Source: Emydura subglobosa
Lineage: Eukaryota > Chordata > Testudines > Chelidae
Reading direction: 5' to 3'
DNA length: 64,000 bases
Assembly (NCBI GenBank): GCA_007922225.1
Contig: ML679973.1
Span: 6,920,597 to 6,984,596, forward strand
Part shown: positions 1 to 11,590 of the stretch, one piece after another
Layout of the letters: every line of letters starts with the position of its first letter
Numbering within the stretch: the first letter of the stretch is position 1
Notes under the pieces: model-generated
The model's input: only the letters and a program-made list of their open reading frames with translations
Told to the model about the DNA's origin: nothing
Databases searched by the model: none
Made by a program: the position numbers and the translations under genes

Positions 1-69
1 GTTGTCCACCGAAAGAGTCGCCCTACATGCTCCTGCAGGATGGACGGCGCTACAGAAATGCAAGACGGG

Positions 70-757
70 TATCATGATCATTAGTCTCATTTATTATCGT
101 CATTGTTCAGTTTGAAAAAGGAGCCTGAAGCCACACGTGATGCTAATTGGCACATTTTGCTTTATTTTTTTAAAACAAACCGGGATTTAATTTTCCTTCG
201 TTTGTTTGTTTTTTGTTCTCTTTAGTTCATTCCATCACATTGAAAAAGGAAGAAAAGAAAAATGTTGGGTTTTGTTTTTTGTTTTTTTTTCCCCATTTTT
301 AACTCCCTCGGTAAGTCTGGACTCCTCAGATGAACAGAACATTGCACACACACTTGGAACAGAGGGGGGACGGGGGGAAGAGAGAGAGAGCACTCGCGGC
401 GGGCAGACAAACACACGCACGCGCCAGATCAAAGAACTCTGATACAGTGCAAGAATTTTCCCAAAATGATTGGATCATCATTACCAAACAACTCGCCATA
501 ACAACACCAAGAAACAAAGAAATGTTTAAGCCACACTGTTCGACTGGGATATTTCCTGCTTTTTTTTTTTTCTTTTTCTTTAAATGTTTGCCACACAGAG
601 AGAAAAAGGGTTTAAGTGGGAGGGGGGGAGGGACAGACAGGCCCACAGGGGCGAGCAGGAGGTGGGATCAAGAGTGGGGTGGGCTCGGGAAGACGGGATA
701 CAGGAAAGGGGGAGGGAGAGAGGGAGGGAGGGGTAGTGGGGAGCCATTTCTTAATGT
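70..757 (-). other. GAP43: GAP43 3' untranslated region
   Basis: This is the sequence after the GAP43 stop codon on the minus strand. Two AATAAA hexamers are visible in the mRNA sense, at 161-166 and 90-95 (read as TTTATT on plus). The second could place the mRNA end near 65-75, so the lower boundary is an estimate. The plus-strand purine runs at about 361-390 and 600-735 become C/U-rich tracts in the mRNA, and the stretch near 480-535 becomes U-rich with repeated TTGTT. GAP43 mRNA is known to be stabilised by HuD binding to U-rich 3' UTR sequence and to be bound by pyrimidine-tract proteins. Assigning those sites here is inference. Confidence 0.8.
90..95 (-). terminator. GAP43: Polyadenylation signal AATAAA of GAP43 (distal)
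   Basis: AATAAA on the minus strand (TTTATT on plus) lies about 660 bases after the stop codon. A second hexamer at 161-166 is an alternative proximal signal. Which one is used cannot be told from sequence. Confidence 0.55.
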
Positions 758-846
758 TCAGGCATTTTCTTGGTCCGCCTTGTTCTCATCTTCTTTCACC
801 TCTTCCTGCTGGGCACTTTCAGTAGGTTTGGTTTCTTCTACAGCGT
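758..846 (-). CDS. GAP43: GAP43 (neuromodulin) coding exon 3, C-terminus and stop
   Basis: This last coding exon of growth-associated protein 43 is read on the minus strand. It completes the Asp codon split by intron 2 and adds 28 residues. The translation starts DAVEETKPTESAQQ and ends KADQENA followed by TGA (758-760), matching the vertebrate GAP43 C-terminus. The acceptor is a clean pyrimidine tract (TTTCCCCTCTAG) with AG at 847-848. The exon is 89 bases. One base carried over from exon 2 plus these 89 gives 30 triplets, including the stop, so the frame is intact. The segment is acidic and disordered, like the C-terminal end of exon 2. GAP43 is a growth-cone and presynaptic membrane phosphoprotein that binds calmodulin and PIP2 and affects actin and axon growth. 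Confidence 0.96.
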
Positions 847-848
847 CT

Positions 849-1690
849 AGAGGGGAAAGAAAGGGGTGAGGGTTAGCTGCCTGTGTTAGAGGATATTTTG
901 CACACACTTTACTGTTCCCAAACTGGCCAAAATCTGACAGTTCTTCTCTGGTACCTGTGTGGTCAACTGAAATCAGTTTGCTTTATCCAGATCCTAGTGG
1001 ACAGGTATTAGCATCACACAAAGCAACACCACCATGAAAAGCACTAACCAACCTCCTGGTTTAGGGAGCCAACCCAGAACAGAAAGGCGAAAGACTGAAT
1101 CAACCCTATAAATGCAATTGTAAAACAGGAACACACCTAAATCCCTACTCCACCCCCCTACAGCCAGTTCCGGGTTGTTTACTTCTACATTTGCTAATGT
1201 TTTTCCCAATCTAGTCTTTAATAGACCATGAAGAGTGAATGCTCCACACATCCCCTAAGTGCTGGGAAGGTTGTATTATCCATATAGAAAAGTCCTATAG
1301 ATTTGGATTAGGATGATGCCAAGGTTCGCTATGCATGTGATAGAATTCTGTAGAAATTACTCTACAATTGAATAGCCAACAAGAACCTGTATCTATAGGT
1401 TTTTTTTTAAAAAAAAGTACCAAATTCCATAACATGGCTATAATTTTCTTTTAAATTCTGTAAAAAGTGATCGAAGGGTTATCATGGTCTAGTCCGTCCT
1501 GTAGGACTTTCCCATAAAGCTACATCTGCCTGAGCTGTACCAGTTCTGTCTGGAGGCCATCACTCCCAAGGCCATCAGATAACTTTCAGCAGCCCTCAAT
1601 TCACATTAAATGTTCTTTAAACAGCGAAGTTCTAGATATGTATTAGACAAGAGATCAGGTCATGGAGGAAGCTGAGGGGAGACGCGTAGA
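849..1690. other. Intronic sequence without recognised feature
   Basis: There is no exon-like frame or recognisable repeat. A short T/A run sits at about 1400-1417. The plus ORF crossing 330-869 is antisense to the 3' UTR and exon 3 and is not a gene. Confidence 0.5.
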
Positions 1691-1790
1691 TGTAAGCAGA
1701 ATCATTTGAGTTGGAATGGACCATCTTTTGGGTCATCCAGCTCATTCTCCTGCAGTACAGGGTACTGAATTGTTGTTAAAGCATCTCTGG
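1690..1790 (-). repeat. CR1 LINE 3'-end fragment
   Basis: The text around 1710-1760 (ATTTGAGTTGGAATGGACC and then GGTCATCCAGCTCATTC) resembles the reverse complement of the CR1 3' region, read as GAGTTGGAAGGGACC and GTCATCTAGTCC in many sauropsid copies. It is a short, diverged fragment. Confidence 0.5.
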
Positions 1791-1874
1791 TACATAGGCA
1801 TCACTGATGCTATAAAGCCAATATTGCACATTTGTGGTGTTTGCAACTGTAGCGTGCAAAAGCTGCCATAATGC

Positions 1875-1949
1875 ACTGGAGACTCAGGTCTGCTTTGCAC
1901 CGGTGTAAATGATTACACAAGACACAAGGGAGTGGAGAATTCAGGCCCA
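1875..1949. repeat. Fold-back repeat of the GGCCTGATTCTCC family, partial
   Basis: The right arm ends in GAATTCAGGCCC (1937-1948) and the left part reads GAGACTCAGGTCTG. In between lies the family's internal GTGTAAATGATTACAC motif. The two halves pair imperfectly. See the better copies at 4639-4826 and 33896-34082. Confidence 0.5.
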
Positions 1950-2650
1950 TAAATAGTGTAATCAGTTAGCACGATTCCAGGTCTAACTTTTCATGATGGT
2001 TGACTTCAGCACTGGCCTGCATTGTGTATGCAATTGGGGCCGTTTCTTTAAAATATTCATAGCAATTTAGTGCTGGGGAAAGGTAGTTAATTGCCAACAC
2101 TGCAAGCCAAAGTGCTTGGTTTAGCTGTGGAAGCAGCACAGATAGGGCAAACCCTCTCTCCCTTTCCCCCGCTCATGTGCCTCAGCACTAAACTGGAGTG
2201 ACCATCATGTAAAGGGGAGTTTGGTCACAGGTAGCCTATTGAGTTCTTGGACTGGACTAGGACTCCGTGCCGAACATCGGGGAGGAGGCCCCTTGGCATG
2301 TAGCCAGTTATCTAATAGGAATTGGATTGAGACCACCAGCTCAATTTTGCTAAGCTATTCAGGGCCATCAGATGGCAGACGTGCATTTACTTACCAAACA
2401 GCTGCGACCCCTTAACCTAGCTCTTTTAAATACCTCCCCTAGCTCTGTGTCCCTAAGCATCACTTTTAAAATGTGTGCAAACCCCCTGCCTCTCATGTGC
2501 CAATTCAGTGCTTTTATTGCACTTGCATTGCTTGGACCCCCAACCCATGTGTCCCACTGAGTGCCTACTGTAATAGTTCCAAAAATCTGTTGATGCAGCA
2601 CCTTGGCCCAGTAATCCTGCCTCAGTGCCTGGGGCTGCAGGGTTCCAGCA

Positions 2651-2682
2651 GCAGAAGCACGCGCACACACACACACACAGTT
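2651..2682. repeat. (CA)n microsatellite
   Basis: A short GCGCACACAC-type dinucleotide run, typical of vertebrate introns. A related CG/CA-rich stretch lies at about 3128-3150. Confidence 0.8.
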
Positions 2683-2919
2683 GCTTTCTACTGCTACTAA
2701 GCAACAAAATCCAATGCTTTGCAAGGCCTCCCTTATAGTAATTAGTCCAACTACATGCATCAACTGGGAGTGAAATAGGCTGTTGGTTTAAATGGGCCCC
2801 TGGCAGGGTGGAGGCACCCAAACAGGTCACGTGAGCTCAATAAACTGTCTTGTAGCTACAACACATTTACATTGGGGGAGTCCTTCCCCTACACGCTCAT
2901 CTCTAGCAACAGCTAGCTG

Positions 2920-3430
2920 AGGATTTTAAGATGGGGAAAGGGCAGCACAGACAAGAGATGTGATTTGCCCAAGGTAACGCAGTTGGAAAGGGAAATAGAC
3001 CCCAGCCGTTTTAACACCTAGCGGTGAGTTTTAGCCACAAGATTATCCTCAGCTGAAGCGGACTGTGATCCCCCTGAAACCAAGCAGTCTATCTAGATTT
3101 TCCTGCAGGCATATACATGATGGGTGAAGCGCGCACGCACGCCCACACAGCTAGGGATGGGTGAACCTGTTCAGAGAACAAAAGAACTGCCACTGGAATT
3201 TTGTTATGTAGTGGAATTATGTGTAGTGAAAACTTACATAGTGCTGTGCCAACATTAGGTTAATCAACTCCCCAGAGAGGTGGCTAAAAATGAACTCCAT
3301 TCTACAGAGCTGAGAGAATGGAAGCACAGAGTGGTTCGCATGAGTTGTCTAGGCTACACAGTATCAGAGCCTGGTTTCAAATTCGTGTCAATTCCCATGC
3401 TCAGTCCACTAGGTCAGAACGCCGCTCTAC
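2920..3430 (-). repeat. Two MIR-like SINE fragments
   Basis: Both 2925-3020 and 3270-3430 read like the reverse strand of a MIR/CORE-type SINE. They contain GATGGGGAAA, GCACAGA, a CCCAAGGT-type segment and a closing region ending in CACTAGGTC. They are heavily diverged, so boundaries are approximate. Confidence 0.5.
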
Positions 3431-4375
3431 ATACCTTAGCAGTTAAGGCCCTGGACTGAAGCCGTGGCTCACTTAAAACACCCAGGGATTTCAATGACCG
3501 TTTGTGGTGATCAAGGAATTCAATACCATGCTCTAAACGTGGGGTATTGACAGGCTCAGAGCAGTGTGTGGAAGTTCCCACTAATGCTGCTTGGTGTGGC
3601 TATTGCTCAGTGGATAAAGAGGCTTCAGGACACAATTTCCTTCCACACTATGGTCCCTTTCCATCCCTCTAGTGGGACAAAGGGGCTGGAATGCTGGCAA
3701 AGTTCATCACCAGGCATACCCCTGGCATAGGGGAAGCCGCAGGTGGCATGGAACCTGTGTGGTGGCTCAACACTACTCTCCTTCACGTCCCCCAGTGTAA
3801 GGGTCATAGGTGGAGCCCTGGGGACCATTGACAGCCTGGCCGCAATTAGAGCAATCCTGAGCCTGTTCTAATTTATGCTGGCTTGGCCCTGGAATCAGGA
3901 AGCCACAAAAAACCTGACATAAAGCCGCCTTTGCCACCCATGCAGGTCCTGCACCAAGCACAGCTCAGCTGGACAAGGGAATCAAGGCTTCAGTCACCAG
4001 GGCAGTCCCATGCACCTTTCACCAGCATGGAATTCACATAAATAAATGAGAAACCTGCTCTATGAAGCTCATTAACAAGCCAGATTCAGTCAGCTGGCTC
4101 CCTTGCTTGCAGCTGAGAATGGAGCAGGCAGCAGCTGAGCGGGGAAGCATTCTGAGCACACGTGCACCGACCACTGCTAGGATGTATTTTTGCTTAACGG
4201 CACTGCCATGGCTGACTGAACTGGAAGACAGTGAAAACCCAAAACCTCCTGGTCAGCACTGAGGTTCAGTAGCAAATGATAGCACAAGGATATAAAATGT
4301 TGTGCAGAACAGATGCAAAAAAAGCACAGAACTGGTAAATCACAGCATCCCGGACATCAGAGATGGAAAAGACAT

Positions 4376-4457
4376 AGCGTCAGACCCTCAACTAGTGTAA
4401 TTTGATGTAGCTCCATTGATTTCAGTACTAATTTACATCAGCTGAGGACCTGACGCC
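4376..4457. repeat. Short fold-back repeat
   Basis: The left arm AGCGTCAGACCCTCAACTAG pairs with the right arm ending GCTGAGGACCTGACGCC, and the centre carries GATGTAGCTCCATTGAT against ATCAATGGAGC-type sequence. It belongs by motif to the GTGTAA/TTACA fold-back family seen elsewhere in the window. Confidence 0.55.
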
Positions 4458-4469
4458 TGAAAGTACGTA

Positions 4470-4635
4470 ACAGAGCCTCTCGTACTCATGCAAACTTGTT
4501 TCCAGCAATGTGGTCTCCAGGGATTGCTCTAGTCTAGCTTTAAACAGCCCAAGCAAAGGGGCTTCCACCCAGTCCCTTAGAAGACTACTAGACAGTTATC
4601 TATTCGCTCGCTCTTGTTAGAAGTCTTTGCTTGAT
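4470..4635 (-). repeat. CR1 LINE fragment
   Basis: It contains TCTAGTCTAGCTTTAAACAG, GGGGCTTCCACCCAGTCCCT and an AGACTACTAGACAG segment. This matches the antisense reading of CR1 3' sequence (GGGCTTCCACC followed by GGGAGACTATTCCACAG). It abuts the fold-back element at 4639. Confidence 0.6.
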
Positions 4636-4638
4636 GGC

Positions 4639-4826
4639 GGGCCTGAGTCTCCACTCCCTTGCACCTCGGTGTGTTATTTGCGCTGGTGTAGAGTGACTAT
4701 AGCACGCGTCCCAATTAGACTTTGCCTGTCAGCTACACAGGCAGTGGCATTTGACACCCACTTTGTATTCTTGATGCACGGGCCTAAATCGTGATACAAG
4801 ATGCAAAGCAAAGGAGAATCAGGCCC
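4639..4826. mobile_element. Fold-back MITE, GGGCCTGATTCTCC family (188 bp)
   Basis: The left end GGGCCTGAGTCTCC (4639-4652) is matched by the inverted right end GGAGAATCAGGCCC (4813-4826). Pairing continues inwards with CTTTGC/GCAAAG-type sequence. There is no coding capacity. The structure fits a small non-autonomous DNA transposon. No target duplication could be assigned. Confidence 0.7.
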
Positions 4827-4989
4827 ATTCAGTCAACCTTTTCCTTCTCTTATTCACAATTGAAATGCACCAGATGCAGCTCCTTTTGGGTGGTCAGCTT
4901 TCCACCCCCACAGACGCTGCCACACCTGCTCGTGCCCTCTTTGCTGAGGCATTGTGAGACCTCTTTCTAGGGCCTGGTCACTGCATTTT

Positions 4990-5290
4990 TGGAGAGCAAG
5001 GTAACAAACAAGAGGCATTGGTTTATTGGGAAATGGAGCAGGTGGGTCTGCGCTACGTGGAGCTGGAGCAGGAGAAGCTCAGCCAGCTGGAGATGTGGCA
5101 GAAGTGTCCATCAGCTGGAGAAAAGATGCTGGCTACAGACAGACAGGAAGGGGAGCCCCAGCATCCAGAAGAGGAAAGAACCTGGGCTATGTCAGAACAT
5201 GGAATAGGAGGCGTCAGGAGCTTGAGAAGAAACAGGAGGGGCAGTGACATGAACCTGAAGAGGCTTGGGATATGCAAAAAAAAATAAAGC
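4990..5290 (+). pseudogene. Glu/Lys-rich open frame ending in AATAAA, unidentified
   Basis: A frame at 5018-5287 encodes 89 residues with a heptad-like Glu/Gln/Leu-rich start (YVELEQEKLSQLEMWQK). It runs straight into an A-rich AATAAA sequence at about 5282. I do not recognise a family. It could be a scrap of a retroelement gag or of a processed coiled-coil transcript, or chance. No intron signals or second exon were found. Confidence 0.2.
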
Positions 5291-5299
5291 AATAGTGGA

Positions 5300-8200
5300 T
5301 TTGGTCCTGGTCCACTAAGCACAGCTCTGCTGAGGCACATCAGTCCTGACCAGCACCATTTTTTCTGTCCTTAGCTCTGGGATTTTATTGGGACTTGTAA
5401 TATGCCGTACTATTTGAGTGCACCTGAGCCTGTTGTGATTCCAATCTGCCAGGTTTTTTTGAATTCTTCCCAAATGGGTGGTGATTCTGGGATGGGGACA
5501 AATGTCAGACTGTAGATGAGGCTGAGATGCAACCACTCATTTTAATCCATGATTTTGGAGGAGAAAACCTGGTCCAGGCACCCACTGGGCCAACTCGGAG
5601 CCCTCCCATGACGCTTTAAATTGACATTGTGCATTTGCACCAGTAGTAAACTAGGACGTTAGAGGAAGCTCAAGGGTATTTCTGGACCCCCTGGAGTGGA
5701 CTTTTCTGAGAGGGGCTGAGAACCTGCAGCCCTATTACCTTCAGCTGGCAGTGCCCAGCACCTCTCTGGATCGAGCCCTCCAGGTAACGTCAGACATGAA
5801 AGATGGAACTGCATTATGGAGCCCTGCTGAAATGAACTCAGAAAAATTGCGTGCCTTTCACTGCTCCATTTATTTCCTGGAAAGGGTGAGAATTGTATCT
5901 GTGACCCCCACTGGCAAGTGAGTGCCTTGAACATATGCCGCTACGGTTGCTATAAAGCTGAGCTAGGCGGGCAGGCAGCAGTTTTGCTGGATGGTGGCAT
6001 TTCCAGCTGCTTTCACCTACGCTGCATTCTAATGGCTGAGCTTTCAGGCCCCACTCCAAGTCCCTCCGCTGCCCTACATTAGTGAAATTAGGTTGGATGG
6101 ATTTCTGGGTAAAACTCTGCCTCTTGGGACCTGCCCAGCTCTCTTTCGACGTGCCAAGCTTAATTAAATTGCAGCAGACCTTAGCACATGACCATAGTAG
6201 TAGTAACCTCCCCACTCATCATTTCTTTGTGGCTGGTGGCGTTGGTTGTTTTCCTTCTGTTCTCTTCGAGATCTTTGAATTGTCACAGACAGTGCCCAGA
6301 GCAAAGAAATCACACAAACACTGAGTTCCATACAGCCGACTCAGGGATTTTGCCTTCGTCGGTTTTCCACCATTTTCAGAATTATTGCCAGCACTGCTCC
6401 CTCAGAAATTATTGTCTCTTTACTTTACATTACAGTATTTACTCAGCCAACCACCCTGCATTCACCATGACCTCTGCTCTGGTCCCAGCTTCAGGGAGCC
6501 ACCCCTTCCTGGAGTCCTGCACTAGGGGCAGCTTGCGCAGCCCTGAGAATCAACCCTCTCTTGACTGGCTCTCTTCACTGCTTGGACATCGTAGAGCCAG
6601 GGCGCTCAGGGTTTCCTTAGTGATCAGACAGAGGGGTCTCTCAGTCTCCTGGCACACGCAGCAGCAAGTAAGCAGCGGTGCCCAGATGGCCCAGAAGACA
6701 TCAGAGAGAAGTGGATGGGGGAGTAGGAAATTGCAGCTCCCTGAATTGTCCCTCAGAAGATTTCACAGGGAAGGGGGTCCTGGGGCATGCTAGGGGAGGG
6801 AGTGCCGGGGGAAGCTCAAGTCCTCAGGGCAGGTCGCAATCAGACATGTGACTAACATTCATTCCACTTCGGGTCTCCCACTCCTGATTCTCTCCGTGTT
6901 GTTTTTAGCCCCATATCGGCTGAGACCCTGAGCTGGGCAGGGAGAAGAAAGCAGCTTTTGTCTGCCCCAGGGGCAATGCTGTTGGTCCTAGCAGTCCAGC
7001 TTGTCTGCTGCCTCTCATTTTCTGACCCAGCTGAATCCTCGGAGGACTGTCAGACCTGCCTCTGCTGCCCCAGCTGCCTTCTCGCTTCGTCAAGCTGACA
7101 GGAGGGCGGCTTTCGGATGCTCCCCTCACTCTCCCAGCAGCCTGTGGAAAGGAAACTCCATTCCGCGTTGGGCATTCATTCATGTCTGCAGTACGTGCAA
7201 AGGAAAAGGGCGGAAGTGGGGGGGGGGGGTCGAGGGGAGTTAGAATTGCCGCTCAATTGCAAGGCATTTCTCAGTGTCTAGACACCAGCTGCCTGGTTGC
7301 CATGGAAACCCTCCAACTTTGGCTGATGGGCATCTCTCCAGAGAGATCAGGAGAGGGGAAGGGGTGGGGGGGAAGAGGAGCCGCTCTTTGTGAATGTGCG
7401 GCGTTAACCCTGCTACAACTACATTCACAAACACTCTGCTTCCTCAGGAGTGGAGAAGCACGGACGCCCCTAATGCCCTCCACTGCCACCCCTCCCACAT
7501 GCACAGGTACAGAGCTAGGCCGACAGCTGAGGTGAATCGCTAAGCTGTTGCTCTCAAGTTGTTTTTCACGCCTAGCTACTGCTCTTCATTGTCGATACGG
7601 TCGCTCGCCCTTGGCAAGCCGAGGCTTTCTCATTGAAACAGATACCATAACTGAGCCACTGCACTCACCAGGCAGGGGGGGTACAGAGCAAGTTATTGCT
7701 TTACAGGCAGCAGGCCCTCCCTGACAAAGGATGAGCCCCTCCCTTCACACCATGTACTATAGGCCGCTGCAGCCTCTGGGAAGGTAGCACCCTCCTCAGT
7801 TGATGCAGCAGCAAGATCAACTCCGAGGCTCGTTTCAGGTTTGCTTTATTATACTTGGGAGGCGAGGCCACGTCGGTCCCGGTCTTGACAGGAAGTGAGA
7901 AGATGCCCTGAGGGACAGAAACCTTGCCCAGCCACACAGTGGGACACGGTCACTTGGGTGTAACATGGCTGTTTGCAGTGGATTTATGCCGAGGAAGAGT
8001 TTGTCCCACAGAGCACGACCGAGGGAGCATGGACTCAAGGTTCAAGTACAATTTGTGCCCTGTGTAGAACGAGCATAATGATACTGACCCCACCTCACTG
8101 AGGGAATCAGACTGGGGGGTTTCTGGAGCTCCAGTCACTAGATCTGAAAGCACTTTACACATACATCAGATGGCAGGGGCTACAGATGCCAAGGGTGGTT

Positions 8201-8300
8201 AGTAGCTCAACTTACTGTGTTTTCACAGCAGATTCCCTCGTCCACTACACACACACAGCTCCTCTAACTGAACATGCTGCAGCATACACCTGTGGACATG
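5300..8300. other. Intronic sequence without recognised gene
   Basis: Several frames are open for 60-200 codons (for example plus 6188-6793) but none has family motifs, splice context or biased composition. Sequence near 7205-7240 and 7360-7380 is G-rich. No repeat was identified with confidence. Confidence 0.4.
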
Positions 8301-8311
8301 TATATAAAGTA

Positions 8312-8877
8312 CAGCAGAACCCCAAATATACAACCACCAGAGTTACGAACTGACCGGTCAACCAAACTCCATGTGGAACTGGAAGTAAGCAATCAGGCAG
8401 CAAAGAAAAGAAAGCAAATATTATACTGTACCTACATTGCACCTTAAGGGTCGGCATGCAGAACAGAAACTGCATGGGATCTACACTTTCTGCCAGTACC
8501 TGGGAGTGCAAGGGGCAGAGGAGGGAGGGGTGCTGGCAGTAGGCTGGCACCAACCCCCTGCCATGTGCTGCCTCTGGAGGCTAGCGAGCAATGCACAGAG
8601 CAGAGCGAGCCCTGGGGAGAGGTGGCTGAGTGCTGGGGCTTGTAGTGCCAAGGGTGCGGCGCAGGCCCCTCACAGTTCAGCCCAAAGACAAGAAACAGGA
8701 ATAGGGCAGGGAAACCAGGCAGTGCTGCCAGGTGCCACCTTTGCAGAGATCTCACCCAGCCTCAGCTGGAAGACACTGACTGCAGGGTACTGTACTATAA
8801 CGTTCTCTTCAGAGTTACGAACATTTCAGCGTTACGAACAACCTGCATTCCCGACATGTTTGTGGGAGGTTCTACTG
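8312..8877. mobile_element. Tigger/pogo-like DNA transposon, non-autonomous
   Basis: The left end CAGCAGAACCCC (8312-8323) is inverted at the right end as GGGAGGTTCTACTG (to 8877), and both sides are flanked by TA (8310-8311 and 8878-8879). TA target duplication with CAGTAGAACC-type termini is characteristic of pogo/Tigger elements. Subterminal GTTACGAAC motifs occur at about 8341, 8813 and 8831. The 166-codon frame crossing the element does not resemble a transposase, so the copy is a deletion derivative. Confidence 0.7.
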
Positions 8878-9689
8878 TACTTTGCTCTCACTTCTTTTTT
8901 TTTGGAAAGTGACTTTAGTGCTTGTGCAAAGGGATAGCCTGGAAGCACCAGAGGCTGAAGGACTCTATCCACAGAAAAAATGCAACAGGGCGAGCAGCCA
9001 GCAAGGTTCCCCTGCACTCCTCCTTACCACTGCAAGTGCTTCTCATAACTGAGCTGGACAAGAAACCTTTAATGCTCATTAACTATTATTTATATAATAA
9101 GATTCCAGGAATATCTGTTTGTGTGTCACTCTGCAGCCCAGAATGTCTGTTGAGTCAGTGTGAAGCAATGGAAACAGCTACAAGCATCGTTGAGAGCTCT
9201 TTTTGTTCTGAATATCACCGGGTTGAATCATCACTGGGATTCACAGTCTTTTTTGTCTGGTTTCTAAGTTGCCAGCCATTTTGACTTTGCGTGTTATGTG
9301 CAGCTACAGCAAGGCATGTGTCTGTGCCATGCCAAGAGTCCCTAGACCGTTGTGACGTGGAAGTAATTCAAACCAAACCAGCCTTATGCTACAGCTAATT
9401 TGCATGCAACAATTTCATTGGTTGCATGAGGAAGACTGTACAGCTGGCAGATTACTTGGCCCATATGCCACACCCACAAGACAGCACAGGCTTTCAGCTA
9501 CCAATTAATAATAATAATAAACTTAATGATGATCTAGCTATCTCATCTATCTGGCTGTTTCTTGATTTTTTCGATATTATTAATTTCCCCGTTCTTTGGG
9601 ATGGAGCTGGTAGGGCCTTATTGGACAGAACTGTGGGTGTTGGTGTGTCGTTCTTATAGCAGAGAGATTTTTTGGAAGCAGGATGTTCT

Positions 9690-10890
9690 GTAACATTTCC
9701 CAAATATGGTCAGACCTCTGGACTCGCCTGAGTGTCTCTGGAAGACTGTTCCATAGCCAGAAGCAGTGTCCCCAATTATCATATGCTTCATTCTGGACTT
9801 TGGGACAATGTAGTTCTCAAAGAAATGGAGCTGTAGTCGTGGCTCATAGATTGGAATTCAGTCTTTGATGCAGTGGGGCTTGATTAATTGCTTTGAAAAT
9901 TAGGACCAAGGCTTTAAAATGTGTCCATAGCCATAAGGTCATCGTTGTAGGGAGGAGATGGCTCGTGACCAGTGGGAGTGGACAACAGGTGATTGTACTG
10001 CTATAACTCATTGACACCTTGACCTTGTAGTTGGCTGACTTTTTCTCCTAGGGTGAGATGAAAACCAAGGGAGTCATGACTCTTTGGGGGATGGACCAGC
10101 TTTGGTTGCTCACTATCCTGGCAGGAAGGGAGGCTCTGATGTCTGCTTGGATGAGGCAGTGATCAGACCAGGAGAGTGGTAAGTTCGTGACATCTCTAAT
10201 ATCCCGTCCTAGACTGAAGCTAATGTCCAGCATACATGCGGTTGTAGGTGTGGATCCAGAGACTGCCTGACAGAATCCCACATAGGCCGTGAGATCAAAT
10301 ACCATTATACCATTGACCTTGTCGATGTGGAGGATGAGATCACAGAGGACAAGGAATCTGGGGGATTCCAGTACTGTGCTGATCAGCAGCTCTGCAAGTT
10401 CCTCCAGGAAGTTGATAGGGTTTCCAACTAGAGGCCTGTACAACACTAGGAGCCCTAGGTTCCTCTTGTCCTCACAGATGCACTCAAATGTTTCTGTTTC
10501 TGGGCTGGAACGTCTTCTGCGTCCTAAGCTGGAGGGGAACAGGACTGCTGCTGCATGTCCTCTTTGCTGTTCCTGGCACATTCTGTGGTCTGTCTTAGCT
10601 TGCGAGATATGGAGATTCCTATGGGTACTAGCTGTGCTAGGACAGGGTTGGAGGTGGCATTGAATCATGTCACCAGAGATGCCAGCAAAGCCAGGTGACG
10701 CCAGCAAGCCGTCATCCAAAAGGAGATCCTGGATGGTGCTTGTTCTGTTAATGAATGACTTTGCATTCGGCAGCAAGAGTTTCATGTTCTTATTTTCTTC
10801 TCCTTTATTTAATGATGTTACCAATCAAGCAGTGGGCTTCCTTCCAATGCCCGGTTTTTTAGTTTATCCTAGTGTGCATAGTGTTCTTGG
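9690..10890 (-). mobile_element. L2-like LINE fragment with endonuclease domain
   Basis: On the minus strand 10824-10048 is an uninterrupted 258-codon frame resembling the apurinic-endonuclease domain of L2/CR1-group LINEs. Visible motifs in order are SFINRTSTIQDLLLDDGLL (family form: variations on NKTFILNDLI), GHAAAVLFPSSL, LGLLVLYRPLVGNP (family: YRPP), LVLCDLILHID (family: GDFNIH, here degraded), TACMLDISFS (family: TLDLVFS) and LSWSDHCLI with the conserved SDH. The GDFN core is lost, so activity is not expected. No reverse transcriptase was found downstream (below 10048), where only diverged repeat-like sequence remains. The copy is therefore truncated. Confidence 0.7.
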
Positions 10891-10897
10891 GGGATGC

Positions 10898-11590
10898 TGT
10901 GACAATTTGAGCAATTTCCCACAATATCATTGAAAAAACTTATTGAACTAAGTTTTAATATCTTTGCGTTCAATACAATGGACTCCAAAGTTTATGTATT
11001 CTTGTGGGATTGGAGGTAACTTCTTTGAAGGGGAGAAAAGGCCAGTGCAAACCCTGGGAACAAGTTATGAGTTTCAAATGACTATTTTAAGCAAGAAGGA
11101 AGTTTTGGGATAAAATTAAGTGTGTTTCCTAGGAAATACCTGGAGGAAGACAAATGCAAATTTCCACCTCTGGACCCAACCATTTGAGGCTACGCCCTGA
11201 GGAGAGAACCATTGTCAGCTGATTATTAGTTCCTGGAGTCTGAAGATCAAAGGCCCAAGTTGTATAAAGGACAGAAACTTATTAATGTGCTTTCTTACTC
11301 TGAGCAAAAGCGGTTATGAAATTGTAATCATAGAAGAACCCGTGTGGGTGCGAAGGACTGATCACTTACCAGTGCTCTTGTAGGAGTTGGGGTGATCTCT
11401 GGTAAGCTTACTAGCATGTGTGCAAGTTCTTTTATTGTTTTAATATGTTTTTCTCTGTAATGCTTTCACCTTTTAAGAATAAATGTGCTTGCTTAGAAAG
11501 AGCTGTGTGATAACTTATCAATGAGGGCAGCAGTTCATAGTCTCGGAGGAGAAAGCACAGCAGAGACAAAGCCTGGTTTATGCAGTCTGG
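10898..11590 (+). mobile_element. Possible LTR-retroelement LTR
   Basis: The block begins TGTGACAATTTGAGC. It has a TATAAA at 11263-11268 and an AATAAA at 11478-11483 followed by GTGCTTGC. The order U3-TATA-polyA is what an LTR shows. A clean CA end and target duplication could not be placed, so both the right boundary and the class are uncertain. It sits just upstream of the L2-like fragment. Confidence 0.35.

Noticed and set aside
6188..6793. 201-codon plus frame with hydrophobic start
   Set aside because: It has no family motif, splice partner or repeat match. Length alone is within chance for 64 kb.
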